Assembly (NCBI GenBank): GCA_022826885.1
Contig: JAJDUB010000035.1
Coordinates: forward strand, 1 to 64,000
Reading direction: 5' to 3'
From: Gammaproteobacteria bacterium
Lineage (GTDB): Bacteria > Pseudomonadota > Gammaproteobacteria > Eutrophobiales > Eutrophobiaceae
DNA: 64,000 nucleotides
Part shown: in pieces, positions 8,759 to 17,196 of the stretch
Position numbering within the stretch: position 1 is the first letter of the stretch
Layout: each line of letters begins with the position of its first letter
Notes under the pieces: model-generated
Databases searched by the model: none
What the model saw: only the letters and a program-made list of their open reading frames with translations
Told to the model about the DNA's origin: nothing
Made by a program: the position numbers and the translations under genes

Positions 8759-10624
8759 TCAGATCACCAGCTTCTGCAGTTTCTTGCCGCCATATATCAG
8801 GTTGACTATGCTGCGGGTCACCATGATCGCGGTAAACATGGAACAGACGATGCCCAGGGACAGGGTGACGGCAAATCCCTTGATCGGCCCGGTGCCGAAA
8901 CTGAACAGCACGATGGCGGCAAACAGGGTCGTGATGTTGGCGTCGGCGATGGTCGTAAACGCTTTTTCATAGCCGGCGTGGATGCTGGCCTGGGGCGAAT
9001 TGCCGTTCCTGATCTCCTCGCGGATACGCTGGAAGATGAGCACGTTGGCATCCACCGCCATGCCCACGGTCAGCACGATACCGGCGATACCCGGCAGGGT
9101 GAGGGTGGCCTGCAGCATGGACAGCAGGGCAACGATCAGCACCAGGTTCAGCGCCAGCGCCACGTCCGCGGCCAGGCCGAAAGCCTTGTACCAGAAGGCC
9201 ATGAAGATCAGCACCAGGACGAACCCGATCTGGACCGACATGAAACCCTTGTCGATATTGTCCTGGCCGAGACTCGGGCCTACCGTGCGCTCCTCGATGA
9301 TCTCAATGGGCGCCGCCAGGGCGCCGGCGCGCAGCAACAGGGCCAGGTTGCGGGATTCATCGGTGGAGTCGAGGCCGGTGATCTGGAAGCGTTTGCCCAG
9401 TTGTTCGCGGATCGTGGCCACGTTGATCACTTCCTCGATGGTTTCCCGGTGTTTCACCATTTCGCCGTCCTTCTCGACCGTCTCGGTCTTGTTCTCGATA
9501 AACACCACGGCCATGTTCCTGCCCACCTCTTCGGCGGTAGCGTCGCTGAACCGTTTCGCGCCTTTGCCGTCCAGGGTGATGGAGACATTGGGACTGCCGG
9601 AGACGGAATCGAAGCCGGCTGCGGCGTCGATGATATAGTCGCCGGTCAGCATGATCTGTTTCCGCAACAGTACCGGGTTGTCGCCCCGGTCATAATACAG
9701 CCGGGAACCGGCAGGCACCCGGCCGTCAACGGCGTCCTGCACGGCATGATCCTCGTCGGTCATGCGGAATTCAAGGGTCGCGGTAGCGCCCAGGATTTCC
9801 TTTGCCCGGGCGGTGTCCTGCACTCCCGGCAACTGCACGACTACGCGCTCCAGTCCCTGTTGCTGGATGATCGGTTCGGCCACGCCCAGTTCGTTCACCC
9901 GTTTGCGCAAGGTGGTGATGTTCTGCTGCAGGGCCAGGCGCCGGGTCTCCTTTACGGCATTGTCGCTGAGCCGGGCGACCAGGGGAAATTCATCGATCTC
10001 GGACTCGGGCTGCTCCAGTTCCAGATCGGTGAAATTGTCCTCTATCTCGGCAATGCCCAGCCGGCGCTGCTCGGCATCCCGGAACCTGATGAGCAGGCCG
10101 CCGTCCCTGCGCCGGGTGATGGTCCGGTAGCGGATGCGCTCGTCCCGCAGTTGCGTCCTGATGTCCGAGACGTACCGTTCTTCCGCCTTGGCGACCGCCG
10201 CTTCCATATCCACCTGCATCAGGAAATGCACGCCGCCGCGCAGGTCCAGGCCCAGGAACATGGGTTCGGCGCCCAGCGCGCGCAGCCAGCCCGGTGTCGC
10301 CGGGGCCAGGTTCAGGGCCACGGTATAGGAACGGCCCAGCGCTTCCTTGACCACGTCCTGGGCCTTGAGCTGGGTTCCCTCGTCTGCAAACCTGGCCACC
10401 AGGTTTCCCTGGCCCACGCTGATATTGCCGTATTCAATGCCCGCTGTGTCCAGCGCGTCTTCCACGGCATAGCGGGTCAGTTCGCTGATCTCGCCGCCCC
10501 GCGACGCGGAGACCTGCAATGCCGGGTCCTTGCCGTAGATATTGGGCAACGCGAACAGGCAGCCGACTGCAATGACGGTGATGATCAGCAGGTATTTCCA
10601 GAGGGGGTAACGGTTCATAAACAA
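8759..10624 (-). CDS. secD: Protein translocase subunit SecD
   Basis: A 621-residue SecD with TM1 close to the N-terminus (NRYPLWKYLLIITVIAVG), a large periplasmic P1 domain (about 40-440) containing 'FLGLDLRGGVHFLMQVD', and a five-helix C-terminal bundle with 'GIAGIVLTVGMAVDANVLIF', the invariant Asp-containing motif. Two start codons are possible, ATG 10624 or ATG 10618 (MNRYPL); the second matches homologues more closely. It forms an operon with secF. Confidence 0.97.
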   Translation of the reverse strand: MFMNRYPLWKYLLIITVIAVGCLFALPNIYGKDPALQVSASRGGEISELTRYAVEDALDTAGIEYGNISVGQGNLVARFADEGTQLKAQDVVKEALGRSYTVALNLAPATPGWLRALGAEPMFLGLDLRGGVHFLMQVDMEAAVAKAEERYVSDIRTQLRDERIRYRTITRRRDGGLLIRFRDAEQRRLGIAEIEDNFTDLELEQPESEIDEFPLVARLSDNAVKETRRLALQQNITTLRKRVNELGVAEPIIQQQGLERVVVQLPGVQDTARAKEILGATATLEFRMTDEDHAVQDAVDGRVPAGSRLYYDRGDNPVLLRKQIMLTGDYIIDAAAGFDSVSGSPNVSITLDGKGAKRFSDATAEEVGRNMAVVFIENKTETVEKDGEMVKHRETIEEVINVATIREQLGKRFQITGLDSTDESRNLALLLRAGALAAPIEIIEERTVGPSLGQDNIDKGFMSVQIGFVLVLIFMAFWYKAFGLAADVALALNLVLIVALLSMLQATLTLPGIAGIVLTVGMAVDANVLIFQRIREEIRNGNSPQASIHAGYEKAFTTIADANITTLFAAIVLFSFGTGPIKGFAVTLSLGIVCSMFTAIMVTRSIVNLIYGGKKLQKLVI

Positions 10625-10713
10625 CTATCAGGGGCTAGGAACTAGGGATTAGGGACCAGGTACTGGAGATTTGCAATACGGTTCATGGACAGCAATATGT
10701 ACAGGGCCGGGGT

Positions 10714-11040
10714 TCAGAGGGTTTTCAGCGTTCCTTTGGGCAAAACCGCGCTAACGGCCTGTTTCTGCACCTTGATCTCGGTGCCCTGGGCAATTTCCAG
10801 CACGATGAAATTATCTCCCACCTGGTTGATCTTCCCCAGCACGCCACCGTTGGTGGCCACTTCATCGCCTTTCGCCAGGTTGCCGACCAGTTGCTTGTGC
10901 TCCCTGGCCTGTTTCATCTGCGGCCGGATCAGGAAGAAGTAAAAAATGACGAAGAACAGGACCATCATGAACAGGAAGGAACCGCCCCCGCCCTGTCCGC
11001 CGCCCTGAGCCCATGCATCGTTTATGAAGAAGTCAATCAT
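10714..11040 (-). CDS. yajC: Sec translocon accessory protein YajC
   Basis: A 108-residue YajC with one membrane helix (about 23-41, 'FLFMMVLFFVIFYFFLIRPQ') followed by the cytoplasmic domain with 'LAKGDEVATNGGVLGKINQV'. It binds SecDF in the holotranslocon. A Gly-rich N-terminal segment precedes the helix. It is the first gene of the yajC-secD-secF unit. The 89-bp gap to secD contains short repeats of the type CTAGGAACTAGGGATTAGGG. Confidence 0.96.
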   Translation of the reverse strand: MIDFFINDAWAQGGGQGGGGSFLFMMVLFFVIFYFFLIRPQMKQAREHKQLVGNLAKGDEVATNGGVLGKINQVGDNFIVLEIAQGTEIKVQKQAVSAVLPKGTLKTL

Positions 11041-11124
11041 CGATCCGGTGCCGTGTGAAACAAGGGCGGCATTATATCACAACACGCGGCCTGTTGATTC
11101 CTGCAAGTTTGCTCCGGGATATGT

Positions 11125-11165
11125 GGGGTCAGGGTAAAAACCCGGAGAGTTTTTACCCTGACCCC
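11125..11165. terminator. Family A palindrome, terminator-like hairpin
   Basis: GGGGTCAGGGTAAAAA and its perfect reverse complement TTTTTACCCTGACCCC flank a 9-nt loop (16-bp stem). This is a variant of the GTCAGAG motif with compensating changes in both arms. It lies in the gap between the formate dehydrogenase stop codon and yajC, both on the minus strand, where it would end or attenuate the formate dehydrogenase transcript. Confidence 0.7.
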
Positions 11166-11171
11166 TTAAAT

Positions 11172-13913
11172 TCAATGCCTGCCCACCCGTATCGCGCAGA
11201 ACTTGAACTCGGGGATCTTGCCGAAGGGGTCCAGGGCGTCGTTGGTGAGCAGGTTCGCCGCGGCTTCGTGGTAGGTAAACGGCATCATGAATACGCCCTG
11301 CTGCATGCCTTCGTCCACGCGGGTGGCGACGGCCAGCGTTCCGCGCCGGGATTCGATGGTGAGCAAGTCGCCCGATTCCATGCCCATGGCGTGCAGGTCT
11401 TCGGGATTGGCCAGGACATAGGGCCAGGGTTCTATGGTGTTCAGCACCCGGGAGTGGCGAGTCATGGTGCCGGTGTGCCAGTGTTCCAGTTGCCGTCCGG
11501 TCATGAAGACGAAGGGGTATTTCTCATCGGGCAGTTCGTCCGCCTCGATATAGTCGGCCGCGACGAAACGCCCCCTGCCGTCATCGGTCGGGAACACGCC
11601 GTCCCTGAAGATGACCGGTTCGCCCGGGTCGCCTTCACTGACAAGAGGATAGGTGAGTGAATCCTCCTCATCCAGCCGCGCCCAGGTCATGCCCGCCATG
11701 CTGGGCACGGCCTGCCTGATCTCCTCGAATACGGCTTCGGATCCGGTGTAGTCCCATTCCAGGCCCAGGCGCCGGGCCAGTTCCTGGATGATCCACAGGT
11801 CCTGGCGCGACTCGCCGGGCGGGGAGACCGCCTGCCTGCCCAGTTGCACCCGGCGGTCGGTGTTGGTATAGGTGCCGGTCTTCTCCGGGAACGCCGACGC
11901 GGGCAGGATGACGTCGGCGAAGCCGCAGGTTTCCGTGAAGAAGATATCCTGCACCACGAGGTGATCCAGCCTGGTGAGCGCCTCCCTGGCGTGTTCCAGG
12001 TTGGGGTCGGACATGGCCGGGTTCTCTCCCATGATGTACATGCCGGTGATATCCCGCGCATGGACGCTGTGCATGATCTCGACCACGGTCTTGCCGGCGT
12101 CGGGATCCAGTTCCACGCCCCAGAATTCCTCGAATTTGCTTTTCACCGCGGGGTCTTTCACGGACTGGTAGTCCGGGTAAACCATGGGGATAAGGCCCAT
12201 GTCGGAGGCGCCCTGCACGTTGTTCTGGCCGCGCAGCGGGTGCAGGCCGGTGCCGGGTCGGCCGATCTGCCCGGTCATCAGCGCCAGCGAGATCAGGCAG
12301 CGGGCGTTATCCGTCCCGTGCACGTGCTGGGATATGCCCATACCCCAGAAGATGATGGCGGTCTTCGCCGTCGCATACAGGCGCGCCGTCTCACGGATGG
12401 TCTCCGGGGCGATGCCGCACAGCGGCGACACTTTCTCCGGGCTGTATTCCCGCACCGTTTCCCGGAGCGCTTCAAACCCGTCGGTGTGGGCATCGATGAA
12501 CGCCTGGTCGTGCAGTCCCTCGTCGATGATGGTGTGCATCATGCCGTTCAGCAGCAGCACGTCCGTGCCCGGGCGCAACTGAAGGAACGCGTGCGCGTGC
12601 AGGTACATCTCGGAACTGTAAGGCTCAATCACGATCAGTTTGCTGCCGTTCAGGGTGGCGTTCTTCATGAAGGTGGCCGCCACCGGGTGGTTGTCATTGG
12701 GCCGGGCGCCGATCACGATGATGACCTCGGCCTGCGTGCCGTCGGCCACCTGGTTGGAGACCGCGCCGGAGCCGATGGTCTCCAGCAGCGCGGCCACCGA
12801 GGAGGCATGGCACAGGCGGGTGCAATGGTCCACGTTGTTGGTGCCGAAGCCGGTGCGCACCAGCTTCTGGAACAGGTAGGCCTCTTCGTTGCTGCCCTTG
12901 GCGCAGCCGAATCCGGCCAGGGCCTGCGACCCCTGCGCGTCACGAATAGAGCGCAGGCCGGAAGCCGCCAGGTCCAGGGCCTCTTCCCAGGTCGCCTCGC
13001 GGAAATAACGGTGCAGCGCCCGGGACGGGATGATCTCCGTGGTCTTGGTTGTTCCCGGTTTCCGGATCAGCGGCCGCGTCAGGCGGGCCGGGTGGTGTAC
13101 GTAATCAAAGCCGTAGCGCCCCTTGACGCACAGGCGGCCCTGGTTGGAGGGGCCGTCCCGGCCTTCGACGTACTGTATGTGGTCGTTCTTTACGTTGAAC
13201 GTCAACAGGCAGCCCACGCCGCAGTACGGGCAGACGGAATCGACCTGATTGTCCGGTTCCACCAGCCCGACGTTGCGGGCCGGCATCAGGGCGCCGGTGG
13301 GGCAGGCCTGCACGCACTCGCCGCAGGCCACGCAGGTGCTCTCGCCCATCAGGTCGCCCATGTCGAACACGATTTCGGAATGCCTGCCGCGCTGTGCGTA
13401 ACCGATAACGTCGTTCACCTGTTCTTCCCGGCAGGCGCGCACGCAACGGGTACACTGGATACAGGCATCCAGGTTGACCGCGATGGCCGGGTGCGAGTGG
13501 TCCGGCACAACGGCTTCCCGCGCTTCGAAGCGGGGAGAGAACACGTTCAGCCTGGAGGCCCATTGGTCGAGTTCCGAATCCAGCCGGTACGGCGACGTCC
13601 CCTGTTGCGGCATATCGGCCAGCAGCAGTTCCAGCACCATTTTCTGCGAGTGCAGAGCGCGCTCATTGTCGCTGCTTACCTTCATGCCGTCCGCCGGTTT
13701 GCGGCAGCAGGACGGCGCCAGGGCGCGCTCACCCTCAATCTCCACCATGCAGGCGCGGCAATTGCCGTCGGCGCGATAGCCTTCCTTGTAGCACAGCCGG
13801 GGGATCTCCACGCCGTGACGCTCTGCGGCGTCAAGGATAGTCTCTTCCGCCGCGGCCTCAATTTCGCGCCCGTTCAGGGAGAACCGGATTGTTGTATCGT
13901 CTTGCTTCTGCAT
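11172..13913 (-). CDS. fdhA: Formate dehydrogenase, molybdenum-containing alpha subunit (FdsA/FdhA type)
   Basis: A 913-residue subunit that oxidises formate to CO2. Order of domains: [2Fe-2S] ferredoxin domain (Cys41, 52, 55 and 69/70); two [4Fe-4S] clusters (Cys151-154-157-161 and 194-197-200-204); then the Mo-bis-MGD domain with its own cluster (Cys228-231-235-262). The active-site motif 'DHCTRLCHASS' has Cys368 where FdhF has selenocysteine, so this is a Cys enzyme. The His-Cys cluster found in many FdsA and NuoG proteins is missing between the ferredoxin domain and Cys151. It follows the NuoEF-like subunit by 44 bp and should pass electrons to it. Confidence 0.92.
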   Translation of the reverse strand: MQKQDDTTIRFSLNGREIEAAAEETILDAAERHGVEIPRLCYKEGYRADGNCRACMVEIEGERALAPSCCRKPADGMKVSSDNERALHSQKMVLELLLADMPQQGTSPYRLDSELDQWASRLNVFSPRFEAREAVVPDHSHPAIAVNLDACIQCTRCVRACREEQVNDVIGYAQRGRHSEIVFDMGDLMGESTCVACGECVQACPTGALMPARNVGLVEPDNQVDSVCPYCGVGCLLTFNVKNDHIQYVEGRDGPSNQGRLCVKGRYGFDYVHHPARLTRPLIRKPGTTKTTEIIPSRALHRYFREATWEEALDLAASGLRSIRDAQGSQALAGFGCAKGSNEEAYLFQKLVRTGFGTNNVDHCTRLCHASSVAALLETIGSGAVSNQVADGTQAEVIIVIGARPNDNHPVAATFMKNATLNGSKLIVIEPYSSEMYLHAHAFLQLRPGTDVLLLNGMMHTIIDEGLHDQAFIDAHTDGFEALRETVREYSPEKVSPLCGIAPETIRETARLYATAKTAIIFWGMGISQHVHGTDNARCLISLALMTGQIGRPGTGLHPLRGQNNVQGASDMGLIPMVYPDYQSVKDPAVKSKFEEFWGVELDPDAGKTVVEIMHSVHARDITGMYIMGENPAMSDPNLEHAREALTRLDHLVVQDIFFTETCGFADVILPASAFPEKTGTYTNTDRRVQLGRQAVSPPGESRQDLWIIQELARRLGLEWDYTGSEAVFEEIRQAVPSMAGMTWARLDEEDSLTYPLVSEGDPGEPVIFRDGVFPTDDGRGRFVAADYIEADELPDEKYPFVFMTGRQLEHWHTGTMTRHSRVLNTIEPWPYVLANPEDLHAMGMESGDLLTIESRRGTLAVATRVDEGMQQGVFMMPFTYHEAAANLLTNDALDPFGKIPEFKFCAIRVGRH

Positions 13914-13923
13914 TTTAAAATAA

Positions 13924-13951
13924 TATCTGCGCTAATCTGCGTCATCTGCGG
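13924..13951. repeat. Family C repeat between the formate dehydrogenase genes
   Basis: Copies of ATCTGCG in the pattern ATCTGCGCTAATCTGCGTCATCTGCGGA (written here only to locate it, 13924-13951) fill the short gap between the two formate dehydrogenase genes. The same sequence flanks hyuA/hyuB and the 55.9-kb Rieske gene. Confidence 0.8.
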
Positions 13952-13957
13952 ACAAAA

Positions 13958-15622
13958 TCAGGAGAACTCTCCAGGAAAATACTTCATGGCACAGCGCAAC
14001 GGGTTCGGCGCGGCCTGGCCCAGTCCGCAGATGGAGGCGTCTTCCATGGCCTGAGCCAGGTCCTCCAGCAGCAGCCGGTCCCACTCGGGTTTCTCCATCA
14101 GTTTCACCGCCTTGGCCGTCCCCGCCCGGCACGGCGTGCACTGGCCGCAGGACTCATCCTCGAAGAAGCGCATTGCGTTCAATGCCAGGGCGCGGGCGCT
14201 GTCCTTGTCCGACAACACAATGACCGCGGCCGAACCGATGAAGGCGCCGTGGGGCTGCAAGGTGTCGAAATCCAGCGGTACATCATCCAGTGCGGCGGGC
14301 AGTATGCCGCCGGAAGCGCCGCCGGGGAAATAACCGTAAAATTCGTGCCCGGGCAGCATGCCGCCGCAGTATTCCTCGATGAGTTCGCGGATGGTAATGC
14401 CCGCCGGCGCCAGGTGCACGCCGGGGTTCTGCACTCTGCCGCTCACCGAGAACGAGCGCAGGCCCTTGCGCCCGCGCCTGCCCTGGTCAGTGAACCATTC
14501 GGGTCCTTTCTCAATAATATCCCGCACCCAGTGCAGGGTCTCCATGTTCTGTTCCAGGGTGGGCCGGTCGAACAGGCCCACCTCCGCTACGTAAGGCGGC
14601 CTGAGGCGCGGCATGCCGCGCTTGCCCTCTATGGATTCGAGCATGGCGGATTCCTCGCCGCAGATATATGCGCCGGCGCCGCGGCGCAGGTGGAGCGGCG
14701 GCAGCGGGCAGGGAGGATCCTGTTGCAATGCCGCCAGTTCCGCCTCCAGCAGGGTGCGGCAACCGGCGTATTCGTCACGCAGGTAGATATATATCGCTTC
14801 CGCCTCGATGGCCCAGGCCGCGATCAGCGTCCCTTCGATGAAACGGTGCGGGTCAAGTTCCAGGTAATAACGGTCCTTGAACGTCCCCGGTTCGCCTTCA
14901 TCGATGTTGACGGCAATCAGCCGGGGCTGGGGCTGACCGCGCAGGATGCGCCATTTCCTTCCCGCCGGGAAACCGGCGCCGCCCAGGCCGCGCAGGTTGG
15001 CCTGCTCCAGCATGTCGATGACCTGTTCGGGTGTATGGCGGCCGTTCATGCAGTCCGCCAGCAACTTGTAGCCGCCCTGATCGCGGTAGCCCGCATAGCG
15101 GACCGCATCCGGCACCGGGCATGCGGTATCCCCGTTCTTCACGGCGGCGGTGACCGTTTCCGGCTCGGCCCGTTCTACGGGGTTGGTCCCCACCACGGCA
15201 ATCGGCGCCGCCTGGCAGCGGCCCACGCAGGGGACCGGTTGAATCCTGACCTGGTCCGGGTCGGTCAGCACGCCAAGCTGGTTGATCAGCCCGGCCGCGC
15301 CGAACATCTCACAGGTCAGCGATTCACATACCCGCACGGTTAGCGCCGGGGGTGCGTTCTCATCGGCCTTCAAAACATCGAAATGGTGATAGAAAGTGGC
15401 TGTTTCATAAACTTCGGCCATGGGCAACTCCATTTCAATGGCCAGGGCCAGGAGATGGCGGTGCGACAGGTGGCCGTAGTGGTCCTGGAGCCTGTGCAGG
15501 TGTTCCACCAGCAGGTCGCGGGAACGCGGCGCGTCTCCCAGGAGTTCCCGTACCTCGGCCAGCGCCTTATGGGGCGTAATACGGCCCTGGATGCGGCCTT
15601 TCTTGCCGCGCGTGCGTTTCAT
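13958..15622 (-). CDS. Formate dehydrogenase NADH-binding subunit, NuoE-NuoF fusion
   Basis: A 554-residue diaphorase subunit joining two proteins that are separate in Complex I and in many Fds enzymes. Residues 1-150 are NuoE-like (thioredoxin-fold [2Fe-2S]; Cys99, 104, 132, 136). Residues about 170-554 are NuoF-like: 'LRGLGGAGFPAGRKW' (NADH site), 'EGEPGTFKDRYYLE' (FMN), 'GAYICGEESAMLESIEG', and a C-terminal [4Fe-4S] site (Cys492-495-498 and 532). It should accept electrons from the Mo subunit downstream and reduce NAD+. The start ATG at 15622 gives a basic N-terminus. The upstream 206-bp region to mtoX is a divergent promoter region. Confidence 0.92.
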   Translation of the reverse strand: MKRTRGKKGRIQGRITPHKALAEVRELLGDAPRSRDLLVEHLHRLQDHYGHLSHRHLLALAIEMELPMAEVYETATFYHHFDVLKADENAPPALTVRVCESLTCEMFGAAGLINQLGVLTDPDQVRIQPVPCVGRCQAAPIAVVGTNPVERAEPETVTAAVKNGDTACPVPDAVRYAGYRDQGGYKLLADCMNGRHTPEQVIDMLEQANLRGLGGAGFPAGRKWRILRGQPQPRLIAVNIDEGEPGTFKDRYYLELDPHRFIEGTLIAAWAIEAEAIYIYLRDEYAGCRTLLEAELAALQQDPPCPLPPLHLRRGAGAYICGEESAMLESIEGKRGMPRLRPPYVAEVGLFDRPTLEQNMETLHWVRDIIEKGPEWFTDQGRRGRKGLRSFSVSGRVQNPGVHLAPAGITIRELIEEYCGGMLPGHEFYGYFPGGASGGILPAALDDVPLDFDTLQPHGAFIGSAAVIVLSDKDSARALALNAMRFFEDESCGQCTPCRAGTAKAVKLMEKPEWDRLLLEDLAQAMEDASICGLGQAAPNPLRCAMKYFPGEFS

Positions 15623-15828
15623 TACTCAGTATTGTCCAAGTGGGAAATAATCAGGTTACGGCTTATATACTATTATCAGCTTACAATCCGGTTAAACGCA
15701 CGTTGAGTACGTCATGATTTGTACAATGCACGACGGTGGTCGGTGGAATACGGTAAAACTATGTAAAATACGCCGAATCGTTGTAATATAGTCCCCGGAA
15801 CGAATCCTTTGCAGACCGGAGACAACCA

Positions 15829-17196
15829 ATGAAACAACTTACCGGCCCCGTCTATTTTATTGCCTTTCTCTTCCTGCTGTCAATCACGTCCACGGCCTCC
15901 GCCGATGAGACCTGCATGTCGCCGTACATGGCGAAAATCGTCGGCCAGGAGGACTTCGTATATGTCTGGACCCTGGGCATGGAGGGCCTTGGGGACGAGC
16001 AGGACAAACTGGTCACCGTTGACGTCAACCCGCAGTCGGAAAATTACGGCAAGGTAGTCCACACCCTGTCGGTGGGCGGCCGTAACGAGGCCCACCACTC
16101 GGGCCTGACGGACGACCGGCGCTACCTGTGGGCGTCCGGCCTCGATACCAGCAGGATATTCATCTTTGATATCCACACGGACCCGGCCGAACCCAGGCTG
16201 CACAAGACCATCGACGATTTCGTCTCCCGCAGCGGCGGCGTGGTCGGCCCGCACACCAGTTATGCCATGCCCGGCAGGATGCTCATCACCGGGCTGTCCA
16301 ACGACAAGGACCATGGCGGAATTACCGGGATGGTGGAATACACCAACGACGGAGAATACATCGCCACTTACTGGATGCCCACCGATGGTGATCTGCAGGG
16401 CGCGGCCAAGTCCGGCAGTTTCGCCGACGGCTATGGCTATGACGTGCGCGCGCTGCCGCGCCGCAACGTCCTGGTGACCTCGTCATTTACCGGCTGGAAC
16501 AATTACATGATGGACCTGGGCCAGATGATGGCAGACCCGGAAGCCATGCAGCGCTTCGGCAATACCGTGGTCGTCTGGGACCTGCACAAACGCCAGCCGA
16601 AAAAGGTGCTGGATGTGCCGGGGGCGCCGCTGGAACTCCGTTGCGCCTGGGGCTCGCGTAATAATTATTGCTTCACCACCACCGCGCTCACGTCCAAGAT
16701 CTGGCTGATCTACGAAGATGACGGCGGCGACTGGCACGCGAAGCCGGTTGCGGACATCGGCGTCGCCGAGCAGATTCCGCTGCCCGTGGACATTTCCATC
16801 TCGGCGGACGACTCGCTGTTGTGGGTGGACACCTGGAACGACGGTATGGCCCGGGTATTCGATATCAGCGACCCCCATAACGCAAAGGAAATCTACGCGG
16901 AGAAGATCGGCGCACAGATCAACATGCTGTCCCAGAGCTGGGACGGGAAACGGGTATATTTCACCTCGTCCCTGTTGTCCAACTGGGACAAGCGCCAGGC
17001 GGAAGAGGGCGAAGACCTGCAGTACTTCAAGTCGTACACCTGGGACGGGGAAAAACTGACCCTGCAGTTTTCCATCGATTTCCTGGCGGCAGGCCTGGGC
17101 ATGCCGCACCAGATGCGCTTCGGTTCCTATGCCCTGTATGCGAAAAACAGACCAGCGGGAGAAGATGGCGCCGTATCCGTGGCGGCCAATTACTGA
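15829..17196 (+). CDS. mtoX: Methanethiol oxidase, SBP56 (selenium-binding protein) family
   Basis: A 455-residue SBP56-family protein with a signal peptide (about 1-25, ending 'STASA'), as in the bacterial copper-dependent methanethiol oxidase MtoX. MtoX converts methanethiol to formaldehyde, H2S and H2O2 in the periplasm. Family hallmarks are 'HTLSVGGRNEAHHSGLTDDRRYLWASGLDTSRIFIFDI', 'GPHTSYAMPGRMLITGLSN', 'GYGYDVRALPRRNVLVTSSFT' and C-terminal 'MPHQMRFGSYALYAKN' (quoted in pieces from those regions). The next gene, overlapping by 32 bp, fuses the two accessory functions (SCO1/SenC and MauG) known to cluster with mtoX. This context supports the oxidase call over a generic selenium-binding protein. 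Confidence 0.9.
   Translation: MKQLTGPVYFIAFLFLLSITSTASADETCMSPYMAKIVGQEDFVYVWTLGMEGLGDEQDKLVTVDVNPQSENYGKVVHTLSVGGRNEAHHSGLTDDRRYLWASGLDTSRIFIFDIHTDPAEPRLHKTIDDFVSRSGGVVGPHTSYAMPGRMLITGLSNDKDHGGITGMVEYTNDGEYIATYWMPTDGDLQGAAKSGSFADGYGYDVRALPRRNVLVTSSFTGWNNYMMDLGQMMADPEAMQRFGNTVVVWDLHKRQPKKVLDVPGAPLELRCAWGSRNNYCFTTTALTSKIWLIYEDDGGDWHAKPVADIGVAEQIPLPVDISISADDSLLWVDTWNDGMARVFDISDPHNAKEIYAEKIGAQINMLSQSWDGKRVYFTSSLLSNWDKRQAEEGEDLQYFKSYTWDGEKLTLQFSIDFLAAGLGMPHQMRFGSYALYAKNRPAGEDGAVSVAANY

Noticed and set aside
8591-10645. Long open frame (684 codons) antisense to secD and secF
   Set aside because: It lies wholly opposite well-conserved secD/secF, has a composition typical of reverse-strand shadows (His, Gln, Asp, Arg rich) and no recognisable domain.
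10625-10713. Telomere-like GGGATTAGGG repeats between yajC and secD
   Set aside because: Only two or three degenerate copies; not long enough to claim a structured repeat.
13080-13230. Possible selenocysteine codon in the formate dehydrogenase because selB and tRNA-Sec are nearby
   Set aside because: The active-site codon encodes Cys (residue 368) and the frame contains no internal TGA.
11844-14054. Open frame of 736 codons antisense to the formate dehydrogenase
   Set aside because: Shadow of the GC-rich fdhA reading frame; rich in His, Gln, Arg and Val repeats and without domain features.
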